The notes beneath the pieces were generated by a model. The model did no database searches and was not told the origin of the DNA. It saw only the letters and a list, made by a program, of their open reading frames with translations. Below are positions 59,862 to 64,000 of a stretch of DNA of 64,000 nt, one piece after another. Every line of letters starts with the position of its first letter. Position 1 is the stretch's first letter. The DNA is taken from contig CALJLN010000047.1 in NCBI GenBank assembly GCA_937982565.1, positions 1 through 64,000 of the forward strand, read 5' to 3'. The DNA comes from UBA2421 sp002343075. Lineage in GTDB: Bacteria > Planctomycetota > Phycisphaerae > Tepidisphaerales > Tepidisphaeraceae. A program made the position numbers and the translations under genes.

Positions 59862-61667
59862 ATGATCATCGCCGAACTCAATGCCATTCAGAAGCGCTAC
59901 GGCTACATCCCTGAGAAGGAGTTGTACGAGTTAGCCGAGCGGATTAACAAGCCTGTCCACGAATTGCACGGGGTGGCGAGTTTTTACCCGCTATACCGAC
60001 TTTCGCCCCCGCCGCGCGTGAGTGTTGCGGTTTGCGGTGATGCGCCGTGTCATTTGAAAGGTGCTCCGGCACTGCTGAAGAAGATGCGCGAGTTGACGGG
60101 AGCCGACAAGACCGTCGAAGTGAAACACTGCTCGTGCCTCGGTCAGTGCGACCGAGCGCCGGCAATTCTGCTCAACGATCATCCGCATTCGTGCGATCCC
60201 GGTGATTCGCATGCGCCTCGCGATGCCGCCGACATGGCCGAACTCGCCCGGCGGGCGATTGCGGGGGAGGATGTGGGGCATCAGCACTTCACTTCGGCCG
60301 CCAAAGGCCCCTTTCGGACAGACCCCTATACCACACCAGACGAGCATTATTCGGTTCTGAAAGACCTACTCGGTAGTGCCGGGTTTGAGCAGGCAGTAGT
60401 CGATAAGATCAAGGCGGCCAATCTCCGGGGCATGGGCGGCGCGGGTACCGTCGCATTCCGTAAATGGCAGACAGTGAAGGATCAGAATTCCGAGCAGAAG
60501 TATATCGTTTGCAATGCAGACGAAAGCGAAGTGGGCACGATCAAGGATCGCGAACTTCTTAAGAACCTTCCGCATTTGCTGGTCGAGGCGATGACGATTG
60601 CCGGCGTGACCGTAGGGGCCGGACAGGGTTATGTTTACATCCGCCATGAATATCACGAGCAGGCCGAGATTATTCAGCGTGAGATCGACCGCGCCCGGTC
60701 GATGGGGGCAATGGGCGACGACATTTTTGGTAGCGGGCGGTCATTCAATCTCGAGGTGTTTGTCTCGCCCGGGGGTTATGTGCAGGGCGAGGAGACTGCA
60801 CTCCTGGAGGCGATTGAGGGCAAGCGAGGCCAGCCGCGAAACAAGTCTTGGGATGTAGGATTGATGCCCGGTGTGCCCGCATTTATGGGGCTTTGGGGCA
60901 AGCCGACCATCATCAACAACGTAGAAACCTACATGCATGTACCGGTTATCCTGGCTAAAGGGCCAGAGTGGTTTCTTTCTCAAGGCAAGAATGGCGCGCA
61001 AGGTCTCAAGTGGATCGGCATCGGCGGTGATGTTGCCCGGCCGGGCGTCTTTGAAGTCTCAATGGGAACGACCTATCGCGAGGCAATTGAGATTGCCGGA
61101 GGAGTGGCAAACGGCGCAAAACTGAAGGCGGTCTGTCCCAGTGGTCCCAGTCTCGGATTCCTGCTACCAACTGAAGTCGATGTCCCAATGGATTTCCCCG
61201 CGTTCGATCGGGAAGGTAAGCCTGCCAACGAGATTGCCAAGCTTGGCACCAGCGTCGGCTCGGCGGCCATTATCGTTTTAGCCGAGGGGCGCGACATGGT
61301 CGATCTGGCGCTCAACATGACGAAGTTTTATCGCAATGAAAGCTGTGGCAAGTGTGTGCCCTGTCGGGTGGGCAGCCAGAAAATGGTGGATATCATCACC
61401 GGAATCACCGAAGGGTCGGCCCGCGATACCGACTTAAATGAGATCGCCCGGCTCACTGATACGATGAATATGACCAGCATCTGTGGTCTCGGGCAGGTGG
61501 TTGCAAACCCGATCTCTTCGGTGCTGAAGAAATGGCGCCCGGAGGTTGAAGCCTACCTGAGGCGCGCTGTGCAACCGCGGGTCTCGGAGACGCCCGTTCA
61601 ATGGAACGAAGGCGGCCAGATGACCGGCTCGGCCGCCGCCGCCGCGGGGATGGGGGGTAACAGATGA
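59862..61667 (+). CDS. NuoE-NuoF (HoxF-like) fusion diaphorase
   Basis: A 601-residue fusion, the same layout and length as HoxF of NAD-reducing hydrogenases. NuoE part: Cys58, Cys63, Cys92 and Cys96 in CGDAPC and CSCLGQC bind a 2Fe-2S cluster. NuoF part: GMGGAGTVAFRKW (FMN/NADH loop, altered from G-R-G-G-A-G-F-P), CNADESEVGTIKDREL (normally CNADE.EPGT.KDR), GYVQGEETALLEAIEGKRGQPR, an SLBB region, and a C-terminal 4Fe-4S site with Cys495, Cys498, Cys501 and Cys541. It oxidises or reduces NAD(P)H with electrons passing to Fe-S proteins. A ribosome site AGGAG lies ten bases upstream. It overlaps the following gene by four bases. Confidence 0.88.
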   Translation: MIIAELNAIQKRYGYIPEKELYELAERINKPVHELHGVASFYPLYRLSPPPRVSVAVCGDAPCHLKGAPALLKKMRELTGADKTVEVKHCSCLGQCDRAPAILLNDHPHSCDPGDSHAPRDAADMAELARRAIAGEDVGHQHFTSAAKGPFRTDPYTTPDEHYSVLKDLLGSAGFEQAVVDKIKAANLRGMGGAGTVAFRKWQTVKDQNSEQKYIVCNADESEVGTIKDRELLKNLPHLLVEAMTIAGVTVGAGQGYVYIRHEYHEQAEIIQREIDRARSMGAMGDDIFGSGRSFNLEVFVSPGGYVQGEETALLEAIEGKRGQPRNKSWDVGLMPGVPAFMGLWGKPTIINNVETYMHVPVILAKGPEWFLSQGKNGAQGLKWIGIGGDVARPGVFEVSMGTTYREAIEIAGGVANGAKLKAVCPSGPSLGFLLPTEVDVPMDFPAFDREGKPANEIAKLGTSVGSAAIIVLAEGRDMVDLALNMTKFYRNESCGKCVPCRVGSQKMVDIITGITEGSARDTDLNEIARLTDTMNMTSICGLGQVVANPISSVLKKWRPEVEAYLRRAVQPRVSETPVQWNEGGQMTGSAAAAAGMGGNR

Positions 61668-63976
61668 ACGCCCCGGCAAAGATGCTGAATATTCGGATCG
61701 ACGGCAAAGATCACACCATCCCCGCGACCAAGCCGGTCACGCGGACCATCGTTGAAGGAAACAGCGAGCGAAGCATTGAAGTGCAGGTTCCGCAAACCAT
61801 TTATGACGCGGCTAAGTCGGTTGGTGTGGAAATTCCCGTCCTCTGTCACCGCGACCAACTCAACGTGGATGGAACGCCGATTCCACAGGCGGGGGTCTGC
61901 CGGGTGTGTGCAGTGGAAGCGGCGATGAATGGCCGCGCCGATCGAGTGTTCGTTGCCGCCTGTTGCCGGGAAGTTGCCGATGGGATGGAGATAAAGACGC
62001 AGGGAAAAGCGCTCAACGGTGTCGATATCGGCGAAACGCGTAAGACGATTGTCGAGATGCTGCTGGCCGAGCACCCGCAGCCGTGTACGCGCCATCGCGA
62101 GCATCGCGATTGCGAACTCGAGCTGTACGCCGAAAAAATGGGGCTTTTGAAGCCGAATTTCACGCCCCGGGCGGTGAGCAAGGGTACCGACTTTTCCAAC
62201 CCCTCGATTGCCATCGATCATAGCGCATGCATTGTTTGCGAGCGCTGCGTGCGAGCTTGCGCCGCGGTTGAGAACAATGTCATCGGGCGGATGGGCAAGG
62301 GGTACGGCACCGCCATCAGCTTCGATAACAACAAACCGATGGGCCAGAGTAGTTGCGTCAACTGCGGCGAGTGCATGGTTGCGTGTCCCACAGGCGCGAT
62401 CACCTACGCCGGAGGTGTGGCACCAACCCCGCCGCCGAATGTCACACCGCTGGTCACCGATGAACTTCGCAAGATGCCAACGCTTGGCCGCTTTTTCAAA
62501 GCGATCAGCCCCAACTTCCTGAAGCGCAGCGAAGGCGCGGTGTGGGTGCGGATGTTTAAGAAGGGCGAAGTGATCTGTCGGCAGGGTGACTTTGGATCAA
62601 CCGCGTTTTACATCGATTCTGGCGAAGTCGATATCTACATTGATGTTGATCTGGGCCACATCCGAACCAAGAACAACGGCGGCGGATTCTTCAAGCGAAT
62701 GACTTCTGCGCTTTTCAGCAAAGACCAGGACAACCGCAGCGAAGAGCGTGACAGCAAGAGCATCCCGATTGACTCTTCGGGTGTCGATTTGGAGTACGGC
62801 AAGCTCCTCGCAAAGGTTGGCGAAGGCGAGCTTATTGGCGAGGCAGCCTGCCTGAATTTTCAGCCGCGCAGTGCCACCGTTCGAGCGGCGAGCGACGACG
62901 TCATTGTCGTCGAGATGCTGCGCAATGTCCTGGATATGCTTCGAAAAACGCGCGAGTTTCGTGCCGATATGGAGCGAAAGTATCGCGAAAGGGCGTTGGC
63001 AAATCACCTTCGCAGCGTGCCAATTTTCAAAGAACTGCCCGATGCCTTCATCAACCGGCTGCGCGATCGCGTCAAACTCGTGCCGGTAGAGCCGAATGAG
63101 CCGATTGTGAAGCAAGGCGATCCAGCGGACGCTTTCTACCTCATTCGCATGGGGCACGTGAAGGTTTACGAAAGCTACGCCGATGGGCAGGCGATGGTCT
63201 TGTCGTACCTCAGCCGCGGGCAGTATTTCGGCGAGATCGGCCTGATGACGGCCGGGGGGGTGCGGACGGCCAACTGCACTGCCCTTGACCATGTTGAAGT
63301 GGTGCGCATCGACAAGACTGATTTTGAGGACATGATTCGGCTGTTTCCCGATATCAAATCAAAACTGCAGGCGATTGCCGATGCGCGGTTGGCGGAGAAT
63401 CACGCCCGCGCCACGCAGACGCGCACGCTATCGCTGCCGCAGTACATTGAGCAGGGACTGTACATTGCGCAGTCGCTGCTGATTCTCGATCTGGAGAAGT
63501 GCACGCGTTGCGACGAGTGTGTGCGGGCTTGCGCACAAGCTCATGACGGCATCACGCGGTTGGTTCGCGACGGGCTCCGCTTCGACAAGTACCTCGTCAC
63601 CACAAGCTGTCGAAGCTGCCGCGATCCGCTCTGCATGGTGGGCTGCCCGGTCGGCTCGATCCGGCGGAAGGGCGATCTGGAGATCATCATCGAAGACCAT
63701 TGCATCGGCTGTGGCCGCTGCGCAGAGCAGTGCCCGTATGGCAACATCAATATGCATCCGATCGGCAAAGAGTATCGCGATGAGGCGACCGGCGAAATGC
63801 GTCAGCAGCGCAAGGCGGCGGTGTGCGACCTGTGTACCGACATGTGCCTGACGGAGAATGAAGATCCTGCGTGCGTCTACGCTTGCCCGCATGATGCCGC
63901 GCACCGCGTGGACGGCCAGAAGTTCTTCGACGAATTGCTCATCGGCTCGCGGGCCGTTCAGGAGAAGATCAGTTAG
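61664..63976 (+). CDS. NuoG/HoxU-like ferredoxin fused to two cNMP-binding domains and a DmsB-like ferredoxin
   Basis: A 770-residue fusion of four parts. (1) N-terminal 2Fe-2S ferredoxin (Cys61, Cys79, Cys82, Cys100), then a H137-C141-H144-C150 site where NuoG has H-C-C-C, then two 4Fe-4S motifs (Cys189/192/195/199 and Cys231/234/237/241). (2) A CRP-type cyclic-nucleotide-binding fold about 295-410 with a 60-residue insert; its phosphate cassette reads IGEAACLNFQPRSATV. (3) A second cNMP fold about 460-560, cassette FGEIGLMTAGGVRTAN. (4) A DmsB-like ferredoxin from about 610 with at least four C-x2-C-x2-C-x3-C-type clusters. This suggests electron flow from NAD(P)H through many clusters under ligand control. 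A third subunit is expected beyond the window. Confidence 0.88.
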   Translation: MNAPAKMLNIRIDGKDHTIPATKPVTRTIVEGNSERSIEVQVPQTIYDAAKSVGVEIPVLCHRDQLNVDGTPIPQAGVCRVCAVEAAMNGRADRVFVAACCREVADGMEIKTQGKALNGVDIGETRKTIVEMLLAEHPQPCTRHREHRDCELELYAEKMGLLKPNFTPRAVSKGTDFSNPSIAIDHSACIVCERCVRACAAVENNVIGRMGKGYGTAISFDNNKPMGQSSCVNCGECMVACPTGAITYAGGVAPTPPPNVTPLVTDELRKMPTLGRFFKAISPNFLKRSEGAVWVRMFKKGEVICRQGDFGSTAFYIDSGEVDIYIDVDLGHIRTKNNGGGFFKRMTSALFSKDQDNRSEERDSKSIPIDSSGVDLEYGKLLAKVGEGELIGEAACLNFQPRSATVRAASDDVIVVEMLRNVLDMLRKTREFRADMERKYRERALANHLRSVPIFKELPDAFINRLRDRVKLVPVEPNEPIVKQGDPADAFYLIRMGHVKVYESYADGQAMVLSYLSRGQYFGEIGLMTAGGVRTANCTALDHVEVVRIDKTDFEDMIRLFPDIKSKLQAIADARLAENHARATQTRTLSLPQYIEQGLYIAQSLLILDLEKCTRCDECVRACAQAHDGITRLVRDGLRFDKYLVTTSCRSCRDPLCMVGCPVGSIRRKGDLEIIIEDHCIGCGRCAEQCPYGNINMHPIGKEYRDEATGEMRQQRKAAVCDLCTDMCLTENEDPACVYACPHDAAHRVDGQKFFDELLIGSRAVQEKIS

Positions 63977-64000
63977 CCGCAGATGAACGTGAATCAACGC

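Noticed and set aside
1..64000. CRISPR arrays, retrons, diversity-generating retroelements, insertion sequences
   Set aside because: No regularly spaced repeats, reverse transcriptase or transposase was found on either strand.

Overview
The window looks like a chromosomal segment of a planctomycete, possibly of the Phycisphaerae. This is an inference from content, with no rRNA or marker gene to settle it. Supporting evidence: several secreted proteins end in a PEP-CTERM tail (Val-Pro-Glu-Pro, hydrophobic stretch, Arg cluster), one carries dockerin-like Asn/Asp-rich repeats before that tail, one RTX-type protein opens with a LEPR-XLL-like motif, and there is a PEP-CTERM-type CAAX protease. The DNA is GC-rich throughout.

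Layout. 0.1-8.1 kb: a thioesterase and a surface-glycan cluster (two methyltransferases, GT9 heptosyltransferase-like enzyme, GT2-like transferase, polysaccharide pyruvyl transferase, CgeB-like glycosyltransferase). 8.3-13.3 kb: phosphodiester glycosidase, beta-carbonic anhydrase, SprT-like metallopeptidase, CHASE2 adenylate cyclase. 13.5-18.9 kb: two tandem paralogous giant PEP-CTERM beta-strand proteins. 19.0-34.3 kb: an integrated mobile element. 34.4-39.8 kb: photolyase-related protein with DUF2256 partner, cysteine desulfurase, ThyX, Uma2 nuclease, small Lys-rich protein. 39.9-42.4 kb: PL6-type polysaccharide lyase. 42.6-53 kb: branching enzyme, LipB-FIST-CAAX protease run, second cysteine desulfurase-like protein, RTX protein, glycogen debranching enzyme. 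53-59.7 kb: PKD/beta-helix protein, Tat-exported Rieske protein, MBL hydrolase, transketolase, outer-membrane phospholipase A. 59.9-64 kb: a NuoE-NuoF fusion followed by a remarkable fusion of a NuoG/HoxU-like ferredoxin, two cyclic-nucleotide-binding domains and a four-cluster ferredoxin. The operon probably continues past the window.

The most notable object is the 15.3 kb element. It lies between a truncated 5' half of a CAU tRNA gene (left) and a complete CAU tRNA gene (right), with a 17-bp identical core in the anticodon arm. The right-hand tRNA is therefore inferred to be a hybrid: 5' half supplied by the element, 3' half original. Candidate integrase arm sites (tandem GCAGCGCAA) lie inside both ends. 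It encodes a tyrosine recombinase, a primase-DUF3987 replication protein followed by a candidate origin, a small XRE repressor, a stand-alone S24 peptidase, several tiny DNA-binding proteins and a PemK/MazF-like protein. I recognise no capsid, portal, terminase, lysis or conjugation gene. This resembles a phage satellite or integrative replicon more than a complete prophage.

The second notable object is the Hox/Nuo-like pair at the right edge. NADH oxidoreductase chemistry, two CRP-like sensor folds and many Fe-S clusters are joined in two overlapping genes, suggesting a redox enzyme whose output may be gated by a small ligand.
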